A stretch of DNA of 64,000 bases from NCBI RefSeq assembly GCF_030450125.1, contig NZ_CP123923.1:5146001-5210000 (forward strand), in the 5' to 3' direction. Within the stretch, counting starts at the first letter, position 1. Every line of letters starts with the position of its first letter. This document shows, piece after piece, positions 53,323 to 62,882 of the stretch. Both the position numbers and the translations under genes were made by a program. The notes beneath the pieces are model-generated. The model saw nothing but the letters and a program-made list of their open reading frames with translations, was not told where the DNA came from and searched no databases. The DNA comes from Streptomyces sp. WP-1. Lineage in GTDB: Bacteria; Actinomycetota; Actinomycetes; Streptomycetales; Streptomycetaceae.

Positions 53323-54590
53323 TGGTCCCCCTTACGGTCCTCGGGCGCGCCGTCCAGCAGCTCGGCCGCCGCCCGCTGGTAGCGCAGCACCGCGGCCTCG
53401 GCCACCCGCAGATCGCAGGGCGCGCTCCACAGCATCCGCCGTGCGGCGTCGTACCGCTCCACCAGGAACGGGTCCTCGGCCAGGCCGTGCCGGGCGACCT
53501 TCGCCTTGTAGGCGTCGAGCCGGCCGCGCAGTTCGGCACGGACCGCGAGCGGCGCGGTGACCGCGGTCAACTGCTCGCGGGCGCGCAGCAGTTCGTCCTC
53601 GGCCTTGCGTTCGAGGGATTCCAGCAGCGGGGACAGCCGGTGCCACTGGGCGCCCCGCCGGTACTCGGCCGCCGTCGCCAGCTGCTCCTGGAGCACGGTC
53701 GGCGGCCCGCTGACCACCGGCACCTCGGTGGCGGCGATCTTCGCCAGCACCTCGCCGCGCGCGGTACGGGCCTCGGCGAGGGTGCGGTCGGCGCGCGAGA
53801 GGAGGTCCCGGAGGCGGATCAGCCGGGCCTCCGCGTCCTGGCGCACGGTCAGCACCGCGTCGATCTCCCGGCGCACGTCCTCCAGGGCGCGCGCCTCGCG
53901 GTCGTACACCGTGGTGTCCGGGCGCCCGCCGCCGGGCGCCGAACTGCCCTTGGCCGGCACCCAGAAGGCGAGCGGGTCGCGGATCACGTCCTCGCGCAGC
54001 CGGGTCAGGGTGCGGGTGATCCGCTCCAGGTCGTCCCCGGCCGGGTGCTCGCCGGGGCGCACGCCGACGGAGTGCGCGAGCTGCCGGGTGCGCTGGAGCT
54101 CGGCGGCGAGGAGGTCGATCCGCGCGGGCAGCGCCGACCAGACCGCGTCGGCGGTGACGACCAGGTCCAGGCTGGTCGCGTACAGCTCGTTCATCCGGTC
54201 CACCAGCTCGGCCAGCGAGAAGCTCTCGCTCAGCCTGCCGGTGCCGGGCCCCGGGACCGCCACGGAGGTGCCGCGCAGCAGCTCGGTCAGCTCGGCCAGG
54301 TCCTCCCGGCTGGACCAGCGGCGCCGGGCGCGGATCTCGCGGGCGCCGCGCAGCGCCGCCGTATAGGCGTCGAAGTAAGACCACAGCAGGGTGATCCGCG
54401 CCTCCGCGGCCTGCCAGCGCTCCTGGGTGACACCGGCCAGTTCGGCGCCCTCCAGGAGTCTGCGGCCCGCGTGGTCCTGGAGGGCGAACAGCGAGGTCTC
54501 GATGGCCTCGTGCTCCTGGCCGAGCCGCGCCAGCGCACGGTCCACCTCGTCCCGGTCCATCACCGGCCCGGCGGGGTCCGTGACGCCCAT
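53319..54590 (-). CDS. Coiled-coil protein of the glnX-glnH-pknG operon
   Basis: 423 residues, almost entirely helical with heptad-like stretches (RALARLGQEHEAIETSLFAL, ALEDVRREIDAVLTVRQDAE, ERKAEDELLRAREQLTAV). No membrane segment or catalytic motif. A stretch around 195-225 (ERITRTLTRLREDVIRDPLAFW) precedes a Gly/Ser hinge. Probably a scaffold linking the periplasmic sensor pair to the kinase (inference from operon position). Coupled to pknG by GTGA. Confidence 0.75.
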   Translation of the reverse strand: MGVTDPAGPVMDRDEVDRALARLGQEHEAIETSLFALQDHAGRRLLEGAELAGVTQERWQAAEARITLLWSYFDAYTAALRGAREIRARRRWSSREDLAELTELLRGTSVAVPGPGTGRLSESFSLAELVDRMNELYATSLDLVVTADAVWSALPARIDLLAAELQRTRQLAHSVGVRPGEHPAGDDLERITRTLTRLREDVIRDPLAFWVPAKGSSAPGGGRPDTTVYDREARALEDVRREIDAVLTVRQDAEARLIRLRDLLSRADRTLAEARTARGEVLAKIAATEVPVVSGPPTVLQEQLATAAEYRRGAQWHRLSPLLESLERKAEDELLRAREQLTAVTAPLAVRAELRGRLDAYKAKVARHGLAEDPFLVERYDAARRMLWSAPCDLRVAEAAVLRYQRAAAELLDGAPEDRKGDQ

Positions 54591-54631
54591 CGATCACCTC
54601 TCGCTTGCTGTGTGTTCCGGTCGGCCGTGGT

Positions 54632-55660
54632 TCAACTGGTGCGCAGATACCGCGGTGCGGGCGGCCTGGACGCCGAGGAGTCCTTTCCCAGTGTGGCCGA
54701 CAGCCATGTGTCGTACGACGCCTGCCAGCCGCTCGCGCGGTAGGCGACCAGGACCCGGTTGACGCGGCGCACCAGATCGGAGGCGTCCTTCTTCATCGCC
54801 ACTCCGTAGTACTCGGTCGTGAACGGCGCGCCCTTGAGCTCCACGGTCGGGTCCTGCGCGGCCTGGCTCGCGGCGAGCGCGCCGTCGGTGACCACCGCGT
54901 CCACCTCGCCGAGCTGGAGCCGCACCAGGCAGTCCAGCTGGTTGGGCACGGTGGTGGAGATGTCGGTGGAGGCGGGCAGCGTCCCGGCCTTCTTGTCCGC
55001 GTCCAGCTTCGCGTACCCCGTCGAACCGGCCGCCGTGCACACCCTCTTGTGCGCCAGCGTGCCGTTGTACCCGGTGATCGGGGACGACTTGGGGGCGAGG
55101 ACCTGCTGACCGGTCTTGAAATACGGCGCCGAGAACGCGACTTGCCCGAGCCGCTCGCAGGTGATCGTCATCGTGCGCACGACCATGTCCACCCGGCCGT
55201 CCTGGATCGCCGCGATGCGCTGGTTGGTCGGTATCGCCTTGAACTGGACCGCGTCCGGGTCGCCGAGGATGTCCTGGGCGATGCGGTGCACCAGGTCGAT
55301 GTCGAAGCCCTCCAGCTGGGCGCCCTCGGTGTTGGGGTTGCGGTAGCCCCAGCGGTAGCTGTCCTGGTCGACGCCGACGATCAGCTTGCGCCGGGCGCCC
55401 TCGCGGTCCTTGATGGCGTCGACGGTCGGGCCGTCCGCGCCGGAGGGGGCGAGGGTCTGCGCTTGCGCCTCGGAGTCCTGGCAGGACCCGGCGCGCACCT
55501 GGCTGCCCTCGGCGAGCTGCTGCCCGGCCCGGTCCGGGGCGGCGTGGTGGTGGTGCGCGATCTGGGTGCACGGCAGCAGCAGGACGAAGGCCAGCGCCAG
55601 GGCGCACAGGACCGCCATCGTGCCGACCCCGCCCCAGCCGCGCAGCCGGCTCGCGTCCAT
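54632..55660 (-). CDS. glnH: GlnH-like periplasmic amino-acid-binding protein
   Basis: 342 residues. One N-terminal membrane segment (VGTMAVLCALALAFVLLLP), a linker, then a family 3 solute-binding domain: LIVGVDQDSYRWGYRN, LEGFDIDLVHRIAQDILGD, the Asp/Arg ligand segment GRVDMVVRTMTITCER and FSAPYFKTGQQVL. There is no ABC transporter gene beside it, as expected for the GlnH of the GlnX-GlnH-PknG sensor, which binds Asp/Glu-type ligands. ATG at 55,660 is preferred for AGAAGGGG upstream; GTG at 55,678 overlapping glnX is possible. Confidence 0.88.
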   Translation of the reverse strand: MDASRLRGWGGVGTMAVLCALALAFVLLLPCTQIAHHHHAAPDRAGQQLAEGSQVRAGSCQDSEAQAQTLAPSGADGPTVDAIKDREGARRKLIVGVDQDSYRWGYRNPNTEGAQLEGFDIDLVHRIAQDILGDPDAVQFKAIPTNQRIAAIQDGRVDMVVRTMTITCERLGQVAFSAPYFKTGQQVLAPKSSPITGYNGTLAHKRVCTAAGSTGYAKLDADKKAGTLPASTDISTTVPNQLDCLVRLQLGEVDAVVTDGALAASQAAQDPTVELKGAPFTTEYYGVAMKKDASDLVRRVNRVLVAYRASGWQASYDTWLSATLGKDSSASRPPAPRYLRTS

Positions 55661-55674
55661 CGCCCCGCCCCTTC

Positions 55675-57126
55675 TCACCGGTACTCCGAAAGCCTGCGGC
55701 CGATCCCGGCGAGCGCGCCCGCCGCGCCGAGCACCGCGAGGGCGGCGGCGCCCACGGGCAGCCCGGTCATGGCGTCCCGCCCGGCGGCGGCGGCCCGCTG
55801 GAACTCGGCCTGCTCATGGCCTATCGCGCGGGCGAGGTCCCTGTCGACACCGTCGAAGCATTCCCCGGTGGTGCCCTTGGCGCCGATCACCTTGTCCAGC
55901 GCCTGCTGGTAGTCGCCGTTCTCGTCCGAGGTGCGGGCCGCGGTGTGCCGCTGCTTCCACAGCGCCGCGCCGGTCTCTGCGGACTTCACGGGCGCGGTGC
56001 CGCCGGAGTCGTCGGCGAGCCGCTCCGCCCGGTCCAGTCCCTTGCCGAGCACGGTCATGTCCTTGTCGAAGTCGTAGGAGTACGTGTCGTACTGCCTGCC
56101 GTCGACGGTGACGGTCTCGGCGCCGCGCGCCACCAGACTCAGGTTCTCGTTGCCCCGCGCCTTCAGGGAGGCGATGCGGGCGTCGTGCAGGACGGTCAGG
56201 GAGCGGATGCCGTGGTCGTAGGAGCCGGTCAGCTCGGAGCGCGCGACGGTGTGTCCGGCGGTGAGCCACAGCAGGGCGACGACGGTGGCGCCGCCGGCGG
56301 CGACCAGGCCGGGGTTGAGGACGCGGTTGGTGCGCCGGTAGTCGCGGCGCTGGGCCCAGGCGAGCCCGGCCAGGGTGAGCACGCCGAGCGCGATGGCCGC
56401 CCAGGGGTACGGCGTGGCGTCCCCGTAGTCGGCGTCCAGGCGCGCGTTCTCCTTGGTGTAGAGGTCCTCCGCGGCCGGGAGCATCTGCGTCTGCATCTTC
56501 TCGTTGGCGTACCGCAGATACGCGCCGCCGACCGGGTAGCCCTGCCGGTTGTAGGTGCGGGCCCGCTCGACGAGGCCCTTGTACTCGGGCAGCAGCCGGT
56601 TCAGCCGGGCGACGGTGGCCTCGGAGGCGCTGCCCGGCTCGGCGTTGGCGGCGGCCGTGACCAGGCCGGAGGCGGCCGCGCTGATGTCCTTCTCGTACCG
56701 GTCGCGGGTGGCCGCGGGTTCCTGGCCGCCCGCCAGGAAGCCGCTGGAGGCGGCGGTGTTGGCGTCCGCGAGCGAGCGGTAGATGTCGGCGGCGCCGGAG
56801 CTGAGCGGCTGGCTGCGGTGCAGCACGTCGTCCGCCGCGGCCGCGCGCTCGCTGCTCTGCCAGGCGGTGGCCGCGCCGAACGTCACGACCAGCAGGGCGA
56901 GTACGGCACCGATGATGCGCAGCCGGCCCGGCTCGGTGGTCGCGGCGGCCCGCAGCTTCTCGGCGCCCTCGGCGAACGCGGTGCGCCGGGGACGCGGCGC
57001 CCGGGGCGGGTGCGGCGCGTGGGACGGTGCCGGAGCGGGCGGGCCGGGCTGGGCGGGGATGCCGGGGGCGGCGGGCACGGCGGAACCCGTGGCCGGTGGT
57101 GCTGCGCTCTGCGGCGGGTGTGTCAC
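55675..57126 (-). CDS. glnX: GlnX-like membrane sensor
   Basis: 483 residues. A Pro-rich cytoplasmic N-terminus (about 1-65), then four membrane segments: LRIIGAVLALLVVTFGAAT, YPWAAIALGVLTLAGLAW, LVAAGGATVVALLWLTAG and PVGAAALAVLGAAGALAGIG. Two extracytoplasmic helical domains lie between 1-2 and 3-4. This is the GlnX layout (tandem four-helix-like sensor domains), which together with GlnH passes amino-acid binding to PknG. GTG at 57,126 with GGGGGAGG five bases upstream. First gene of the operon. In the 57,127-57,346 gap the promoter is not obvious. Confidence 0.85.
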   Translation of the reverse strand: MTHPPQSAAPPATGSAVPAAPGIPAQPGPPAPAPSHAPHPPRAPRPRRTAFAEGAEKLRAAATTEPGRLRIIGAVLALLVVTFGAATAWQSSERAAAADDVLHRSQPLSSGAADIYRSLADANTAASSGFLAGGQEPAATRDRYEKDISAAASGLVTAAANAEPGSASEATVARLNRLLPEYKGLVERARTYNRQGYPVGGAYLRYANEKMQTQMLPAAEDLYTKENARLDADYGDATPYPWAAIALGVLTLAGLAWAQRRDYRRTNRVLNPGLVAAGGATVVALLWLTAGHTVARSELTGSYDHGIRSLTVLHDARIASLKARGNENLSLVARGAETVTVDGRQYDTYSYDFDKDMTVLGKGLDRAERLADDSGGTAPVKSAETGAALWKQRHTAARTSDENGDYQQALDKVIGAKGTTGECFDGVDRDLARAIGHEQAEFQRAAAAGRDAMTGLPVGAAALAVLGAAGALAGIGRRLSEYR

Positions 57127-57346
57127 TCGACCTCCCCCATGGTCATCCGTACGCAGCCAAGTATCGCCGCACGGACCGACATTCCGCACCGGCCTTCACT
57201 GGATCTTGTGCGCATCCCCGGGTGCGCTGCCCCTATACACGCCGGGAGCAGGTGTTCGGTTCCTCGGGCCGGGGCGTGGGCCAGGCCCTGACCTGCCCCG
57301 AGGAGACCGTTTCTCCACAGGGGGAGTTCAGGGCGCTCCCCGTACC

Positions 57347-58333
57347 TCAGGGCGCCTCCCAGTACCCCCGCGCCCGCTCCCGCGCCCCCGCTCCCGCCCC
57401 GAGCCGGTCCAGCCCGAGGAGGACGGCGCCGAGCACCGGACGCGCGTTGACGATGTGTACGGCGGCCTTGGGGGCGCGGGCCGCGAGCCGGGCGCGGATG
57501 CCGTCGTCCAGCTGGGCGTGCCCGGCGGTCAGCACGCTCCCGCCGAGCAGCACCGGCACCTGCTCGTCCAGCAGTTCGAGGCGGGTCAGCGCGACCACGG
57601 CCAGCACCGTCACCTCGTCCGCGAGCCGGTCCACGAGCGCCCGCGCCACCGGGTCGCCGCCCGCCGCCGTGGCGAACAGCACCGGGGCCAGCTCACCGCG
57701 CCGCTCGGGCGCCAGGCGCTCCAGGTGCAGCGCCTCGATCAGCGCGTACATGGAGGGCAGCCCGAAGTGGGCGGGCAGGGTGCGTGCGAGGGCCGTCGCC
57801 TCGCCCCGGCCGTCCTCGGCCCGCGCCGCGCACCACAGCGCCTCCTCCGCGAGACCCCAGCCGCCGCCCCAGTCACCGGAGATCCGGCCGATCGCCGGGA
57901 AGCGGGCGGTACGGCCGTCGGGCCGCATCCCCACGCAGTTGATGCCCGCCCCGCAGACCACCGCCACGCCCCGGGGCTCGGCGACGCCCGCGCGCAGGAT
58001 CGCGAAGGTGTCGTTGCGCACCTCCACCGCCCCGCCCCACCCGCGCGCGTGCAGCGCGGCCGCCAACCGCTCCTCCTCCACGGGCAGATCGGCGTTGGCC
58101 AGGCACGCGGAGACCTGGGTGACCCGGTCCAGGCCGGCCTGCGCCAGCGCCCGCCGCACCGGTTCGGCGAGCGCGTCGAGGGCCGCCGCCACGCCCACCG
58201 CCGGCGGCCGGAAGCCGCCGCCGCGCGCCGTGGCCAGCACCTCGCCGTCGGCGCCGACCACGGCCACGTCGGTCTTGCTGTTGCCCGCGTCGATGGCGAG
58301 CACGCTCGCTCTGTCGGTCGAGGTCAGGCCCAC
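57347..58333 (-). CDS. csnK: BadF/BadG-type sugar (N-acetylglucosamine/glucosamine) kinase
   Basis: 328-residue ASKHA-fold kinase. Phosphate-1 LAIDAGNSKTDVAVV, NDTFAILRAG, phosphate-2/adenosine GVAVVCGAGINCVG, and SGDWGGGWGLAEEAL are as in NAGK/GspK glucosamine kinases. It would phosphorylate the hexosamine released from imported oligosaccharides. Position (last gene of the ROK, binding protein, permease, permease, GH4, kinase operon) matches csnK of S. coelicolor. GTG start overlaps the GH4 gene by 10 bases. Confidence 0.86.
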   Translation of the reverse strand: MGLTSTDRASVLAIDAGNSKTDVAVVGADGEVLATARGGGFRPPAVGVAAALDALAEPVRRALAQAGLDRVTQVSACLANADLPVEEERLAAALHARGWGGAVEVRNDTFAILRAGVAEPRGVAVVCGAGINCVGMRPDGRTARFPAIGRISGDWGGGWGLAEEALWCAARAEDGRGEATALARTLPAHFGLPSMYALIEALHLERLAPERRGELAPVLFATAAGGDPVARALVDRLADEVTVLAVVALTRLELLDEQVPVLLGGSVLTAGHAQLDDGIRARLAARAPKAAVHIVNARPVLGAVLLGLDRLGAGAGARERARGYWEAP

Positions 58334-59589
58334 GCGAGATGCTCCCGGTTGTGTGCGATCAGTCGGTCGGCCAGGGTCTCGGCGTACTCGAACTGGCCGA
58401 TCAGCGGGTGCGCGAGCAGGGCGCGGAAGACCCGGTCCCGGCCGCCGCGCAGCGCCGCCTCCAGGGCCAGCTCCTCGTAGGCCGTCACGTTCGCGATCAG
58501 GCCCGCGTACAGCGGGTCCACCTCGGGCACCGGCAGCGGCGCGGGACCGGCCGGGCCGACCGCCGCCTGCACCTCGATCACCGCGTCGTCGGCGAGGAAC
58601 GGCAGCGTGCCCTTGTTCAGCGTGTTCACCACCTGGTACGGGCTGCCCTCCCCGCCGAGCAGCGCCGCCGCCAGGTCCACCGCCGCCTCCGAGTAGTAGG
58701 CCCCGCCCCGCTGGGCGAGCAGCGCCGGCTTCTCGTCCAGCGCCGGATCGCCGTACATCGTGAGCAGTTCCCGCTCCATCCGGGCCACTTCCTCGGCCCG
58801 TGAGGGCTTGCTGCGCAGCTCCCGTACGACCTCGTCGTGGGCGTAGAAGTAGCGCAGGTAGTACGAGGGGACGACGCCGAGGCGGTCGAGGAGGGCGCGC
58901 GGCAGCCGCAGGTCGTCGGCGATGGCGTCGCCGTGCTCGGCGAGCAGCTTGGGCAGCACGTTCTCGCCCTCGGGCCCGCCGAGCCGTACGGCGGTCTCCC
59001 AGGTGAGGTGGTTGAGCCCCACGTGCGTGAGGTGCACGTCCCGCGGGGTCACCCCGAGGCGGTCGGCGAACTTGCGCTGGAGGCCGATCGCCACGTTGCA
59101 CAGCCCGACCGCGCGGTGCCCGGCGTGCAGCAGGGCGCGGGTGACGATGCCGACCGGGTTGGTGAAGTCGATGATCCAGGCGCGGGGATTGGTACGCCGG
59201 ACCCGCTCGGCGATGTCGAGCACGACCGGTACGGTGCGCAGCGCCTTGGCGAGGCCGCCCGCGCCGGTGGTCTCCTGGCCGACGCAGCCGCACTCCAGCG
59301 GCCAGGTCTCGTCCTGCTGCCGGGCCGCCTGGCCGCCGACGCGCAGCTGGAGCAGCACCGCGTCGGCGCCGTCGATGCCCGCGTCCAGGTCGGCGGTGGT
59401 CACGATCCGGCCGCCGTGCCCCTGCCTGGCGAAGATCCGCCGCGCCAACCCGCCCACCAGCTTGAGGCGTTCGGCGTCCGGGTCCACCAGGACCAGTTCC
59501 TCGACGGGCAGGGTGTCCCTGAGCCGGGCGAAGCCGTCGACGAGTTCGGGGGTGTAGGTCGAGCCGCCGCCGACCACGGTGAGTTTCAT
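58324..59589 (-). CDS. csnH: GH4-family 6-phospho-glycosidase
   Basis: 421 residues of glycoside hydrolase family 4, which uses NAD and a divalent metal. N-terminal NAD site VVGGGSTYTPELVDGF, VDPDAERL, IDFTNPVGIVT, the metal cysteine in VGLCNVAIG and the histidine in HVGLNHLTW are all present. Acts on phospho- or non-phospho-beta-glycosides; in the csn operon it is taken to cut chito-oligosaccharides after uptake. ATG start 7 bases after the permease stop. Confidence 0.9.
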   Translation of the reverse strand: MKLTVVGGGSTYTPELVDGFARLRDTLPVEELVLVDPDAERLKLVGGLARRIFARQGHGGRIVTTADLDAGIDGADAVLLQLRVGGQAARQQDETWPLECGCVGQETTGAGGLAKALRTVPVVLDIAERVRRTNPRAWIIDFTNPVGIVTRALLHAGHRAVGLCNVAIGLQRKFADRLGVTPRDVHLTHVGLNHLTWETAVRLGGPEGENVLPKLLAEHGDAIADDLRLPRALLDRLGVVPSYYLRYFYAHDEVVRELRSKPSRAEEVARMERELLTMYGDPALDEKPALLAQRGGAYYSEAAVDLAAALLGGEGSPYQVVNTLNKGTLPFLADDAVIEVQAAVGPAGPAPLPVPEVDPLYAGLIANVTAYEELALEAALRGGRDRVFRALLAHPLIGQFEYAETLADRLIAHNREHLAWA

Positions 59590-59596
59590 GCAGAGA

Positions 59597-60490
59597 TCAG
59601 CCCTTCACTCCGGTGAGCGTGACGCCCTCGACGAATGCCTTCTGGGCGAAGAAGAACACGAGGATCACGGGGGCCATGACCAGCACCGTCGCGGCCATGG
59701 TGAGGTTCCAGTCGGTGTGGTGCGCGCCCTTGAACGACTCCAGGCCGTAACTCAGCGTCCAGGCGCCGGGGTTCTCGGAGGCGTAGATCTGGGGGCCGAA
59801 GTAGTCGTTCCAGGCGGTGAAGAACTGGAAGAGGGCCACGGCGGCGATACCGGGCCTGGCCATCGGCAGGACGACCCGCAGGAGGGTGCGCAGTTCGCCG
59901 CAGCCGTCCACCCGGGCGGCGTCGACGTACTCGTCCGGGATGGTCGTCAGGAACTGGCGCAGCAGGAAGATGGAGAACGCGTCGCCGAACGCCATCGGGA
60001 CGATCAGCGGCCACAGCGTCCCGGACAGGCCCAGCTGTTTCGCCCAGAAGAGGTACATCGGGATGACGACGACCTGTGGGGGCAGCATCATCATCGAGAT
60101 CACCAGCATCAGGGCGAGACCGCGGCCCCGGAAGCGGAACTTGGCGAGCGCGTACGCCACCGGGACCGAGGACACCACGGTCAGCGCGGTGCCGAGGCCG
60201 GCGTAGAGCAGGGTGTTGCGCCACCAGGTGAGGAAGCCGGGCGTGTCGAAGACCTCGCGGTAGTTGCCCCACTCCCAGGTGTGCGGGACCAGATCGCGGC
60301 TCAGTGCCTGGCTGTCGCTCATCAGCGAGGTCAGCAGCACGAACACGAAGGGCAGCACGAAGAAGAGCGCGGCGGCGACACCGAGGGAGTGCACCGCGAT
60401 CCACCGCAGCAGCTCCTTGCGGCGGGCCGTGCGCCGCGCGGGCGTGGACACCGGTGTCGACTGAGCTGGTGTGGATAGCACTTGGGTCAC
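59597..60490 (-). CDS. csnG: Carbohydrate ABC permease (MalG type)
   Basis: 297 residues, six membrane helices, MalG-like. The EAA loop is clear (DEYVDAARVDGCGELRTLLRVVLPMARPG). A 30-residue cytoplasmic N-terminus precedes the first helix (SLGVAAALFFVLPFVFVLLT). Pairs with the permease just upstream; no ATPase is in the operon, so MsiK is the likely energiser (established for Streptomyces sugar transporters). GTG start. Confidence 0.9.
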   Translation of the reverse strand: MTQVLSTPAQSTPVSTPARRTARRKELLRWIAVHSLGVAAALFFVLPFVFVLLTSLMSDSQALSRDLVPHTWEWGNYREVFDTPGFLTWWRNTLLYAGLGTALTVVSSVPVAYALAKFRFRGRGLALMLVISMMMLPPQVVVIPMYLFWAKQLGLSGTLWPLIVPMAFGDAFSIFLLRQFLTTIPDEYVDAARVDGCGELRTLLRVVLPMARPGIAAVALFQFFTAWNDYFGPQIYASENPGAWTLSYGLESFKGAHHTDWNLTMAATVLVMAPVILVFFFAQKAFVEGVTLTGVKG

Positions 60491-60492
60491 GA

Positions 60493-61434
60493 TCAGTCAC
60501 CTGCCTGGATCAGGCCGCCCCGGCGCCGCATCAGCAGCGCGGTGAACGCCATGGACAGGGCGAAGAGCACGAGGGCGACGACGCACGCGGAGCCGTAGTC
60601 GAAGCGCTGGAAGCCGAGGTTGTAGACCAGCTGGGGCAGGGTGAGCGTGGACCTGTCCGGGTAGCCGGGCTCGAACTGGGCGCCCGCGCCCTGGATCACC
60701 CCGGAGGCCACCTTCCCCGCGACCAGCGGCTCCGTGTAGCACTGCATGGCCTGGATCACGCCGGTGACGACGGCGAACATGACGATGGGGGAGATGTTCG
60801 GCAGCGTCACGTACCGGAACCGCTGCCAGGCGGAGGCGCCGTCCAGCTCGGCCGCCTCGTACTGCTCCCTCGGCACGTCGAGCAGCGCGGCCATGAAGAT
60901 CACCATCAGATCGCCGATGCCCCACAGCGCGAGCAGGGTCAGCGCCGGCTTGGACCAGTCGGGGTCGTCGAACCAGCCCGGCGCCGGGATCCCCACCTTC
61001 TCCAGGAGTGAATCGACCGGCCCGGTACCGGGGTTGAGCAGGAACGCGAAGGCCATGGTGGCGGCGACCGGCGGGGCGAGGTAGGGCAGGTAGAACAGGG
61101 TGCGGAAGACGCCCGTACCCGTCTTGATCTTCGTGATGAGCATCCCGATGCCGAGCCCGAAGGCCACGCGCAGGGTCACCATCACCACGACCAGCCACAG
61201 GGTGTTGCGCAGCGCGGGCCAGAACAGCGGGTAGTGCTCGAAGACGTAGGCCCAGTTCTTCCCGCCGCTCCAGGTGGGCGGCCGGAAGCCGTCGTAGCGC
61301 ATGAAGGAGAAGTAGACCGTGGAGATCAGCGGGTACGCGAAGAACACCGCGAAGCCGATCAGCCACGGCGACAGGAAGGCGAGCGTGCGCAGCGCCGAGC
61401 GGCGGCGCTTGGCGGCCAGGGTGAGCGTGCTCAT
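60493..61434 (-). CDS. csnF: Carbohydrate ABC permease (MalF type)
   Basis: 313 residues with six helices and the MalF-type EAA loop (REQYEAAELDGASAWQRFRYVTLPNISPI). N-terminal basic tail then TLAFLSPWLIGFAVFFAYPL. ATG start; 2 bases separate its stop from the next permease, and its start lies 3 bases after the binding-protein stop. Confidence 0.9.
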   Translation of the reverse strand: MSTLTLAAKRRRSALRTLAFLSPWLIGFAVFFAYPLISTVYFSFMRYDGFRPPTWSGGKNWAYVFEHYPLFWPALRNTLWLVVVMVTLRVAFGLGIGMLITKIKTGTGVFRTLFYLPYLAPPVAATMAFAFLLNPGTGPVDSLLEKVGIPAPGWFDDPDWSKPALTLLALWGIGDLMVIFMAALLDVPREQYEAAELDGASAWQRFRYVTLPNISPIVMFAVVTGVIQAMQCYTEPLVAGKVASGVIQGAGAQFEPGYPDRSTLTLPQLVYNLGFQRFDYGSACVVALVLFALSMAFTALLMRRRGGLIQAGD

Positions 61435-61437
61435 GGG

Positions 61438-62790
61438 CTACTTCGCCTGCGCGATGTCCGTGTCGATCTGCGCGGCGGCCTTCTTCAGCCCGGCCGTCAG
61501 ATCCGTGACCCTGCCGCTCTCGTAGTCGTAGCCCAGCTGCTGGAGCGTCACCAGGTACTGGCCGCCGTTGAGGGAGGCCGGCGTGGTGGTGGAGTCGGGG
61601 TCGGCGGCGATGTCCAGGAAGGTCTTGAAGCGCGGGTCGTACTTCAGCTCGGGGGACTTGAGGGCCGCGAGGGTGGACGGCACGTTGTGGATGGCGTTGG
61701 CGAAGCCGACCACGGCGTCCGTGTCCGTGCTGATGTACTTCACGAACTCCCAGGCGGCGTTCCGCTTGTGGCTGGTGGCGGCGATGCCGGTGATGGTGCC
61801 GGTGATGTAGCCCTTGCCGTACTGGTCCAACTGATCGTCCGGTACGGGCAGCGGGGCGACGCCTATCTCGAACTTCGGCTTGGTCTGCTCGGCCATCCCG
61901 AGCCGCCACTCGCCGTCCAGCTGCATGGCCACCTGACCCGTATGGAAGGGGTGTTTGGCGCCCCACTCGTCGCCGAGGGTGGCGCGGAACCTCTCCAGCT
62001 TCCGGAATCCGCCGAGTTCGTCCACGAGCCGCTTCTGAAGCGCGAACCCCTCCTGGAACGCCGGGTCCTTGGCGACGTTCGACTTGCCGTCCGCGGTGAA
62101 GTACGTCGGCGAGAACTGGCCGAAGTAGTGCTCGGTGGTGGTCTCCCAGCCGTGGTAGTCGGGCATGAACCCGAGCTGCTTGTACGAGTCCCCGTCCGGC
62201 ACGGTGAGTTTCCTGGCGTCGGCCTCGAACTCGCTCCACGTCTTGGGAGGTTGCCCGATCCCGGCCTTCGCGAACGCCGTCTTGTTGTAGTACAGCCCGT
62301 ACGCGTCCCCGAGCAGCGGCACGGTGCAGCGGTCGCCGTCGAACCGGGTGTACTCGTTCATCGCCTTCGGGAAGGTGCGCGCGGGGTCGATGCCCGCCTT
62401 CTTCAGGAAGGGATCGAGGTCGATCAGCGCGCCGGAGGAGCAGAACTTGCCCACGTTGTTGGTGGTGAAGGAGGAGATCACGTCCGGGGCGTCGCCGCCG
62501 CCCGCGCGCAGCGCCTGGTTGATCTTGTCGTCGGTCATGTTGCCGACGATGCGCACATGGATGTCGGGGTGCGCCTTCTCGAACCCGGCGACCAGGGACT
62601 TGACCGCCGCCACCTCGTTCGGCGCGCTCCAGGCGTGCCAGAAGGTGATCGTCGTGTCCTTGGTGGGATCGTCCGTGGCACCCGCGTCGGACTGCCCGGT
62701 GCAGGCGGCGGTCAGCAGCACGGCGGAGGCGGTGAGGGCGAGGGCGGCTGCGCGGGTGGCTCTGGTGACTCCGGATGTTGCGGTGGGCAT
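61438..62790 (-). CDS. csnE: Sugar-binding lipoprotein of the ABC transporter
   Basis: 450 residues, family 1 solute-binding protein. Signal peptide with lipobox LTAAC, Cys at about residue 30. Then ITFWHAWSAPNEVAAVKSLVAGFEKAHPDI and GDAPDVISSFT as in sugar-binding proteins, and TAGHAVMQ-type GQVAMQLDGEWRLG. Expected to capture chitosan oligosaccharides (CsnE) at the membrane. The upstream gap of 92 bp to the regulator is Gly/Cys-poor GC sequence without a clear operator. Confidence 0.9.
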   Translation of the reverse strand: MPTATSGVTRATRAAALALTASAVLLTAACTGQSDAGATDDPTKDTTITFWHAWSAPNEVAAVKSLVAGFEKAHPDIHVRIVGNMTDDKINQALRAGGGDAPDVISSFTTNNVGKFCSSGALIDLDPFLKKAGIDPARTFPKAMNEYTRFDGDRCTVPLLGDAYGLYYNKTAFAKAGIGQPPKTWSEFEADARKLTVPDGDSYKQLGFMPDYHGWETTTEHYFGQFSPTYFTADGKSNVAKDPAFQEGFALQKRLVDELGGFRKLERFRATLGDEWGAKHPFHTGQVAMQLDGEWRLGMAEQTKPKFEIGVAPLPVPDDQLDQYGKGYITGTITGIAATSHKRNAAWEFVKYISTDTDAVVGFANAIHNVPSTLAALKSPELKYDPRFKTFLDIAADPDSTTTPASLNGGQYLVTLQQLGYDYESGRVTDLTAGLKKAAAQIDTDIAQAK

Positions 62791-62882
62791 GGCGGATCTC
62801 CCAGGACGGTCGGGTCGGGGTGGGGAGGGCGCGGTGCGGGGGTATTCCGGGACCCGGGCTTTCCGGGGTGGCCGGGGTCCGG

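Noticed and set aside
49150..53382. Very long plus-strand frame (over 1400 codons)
   Set aside because: Antisense shadow of VWA, PP2C and PknG genes; low-complexity Gly/Arg/His-rich translation and no domain. High-GC codon bias creates such frames.
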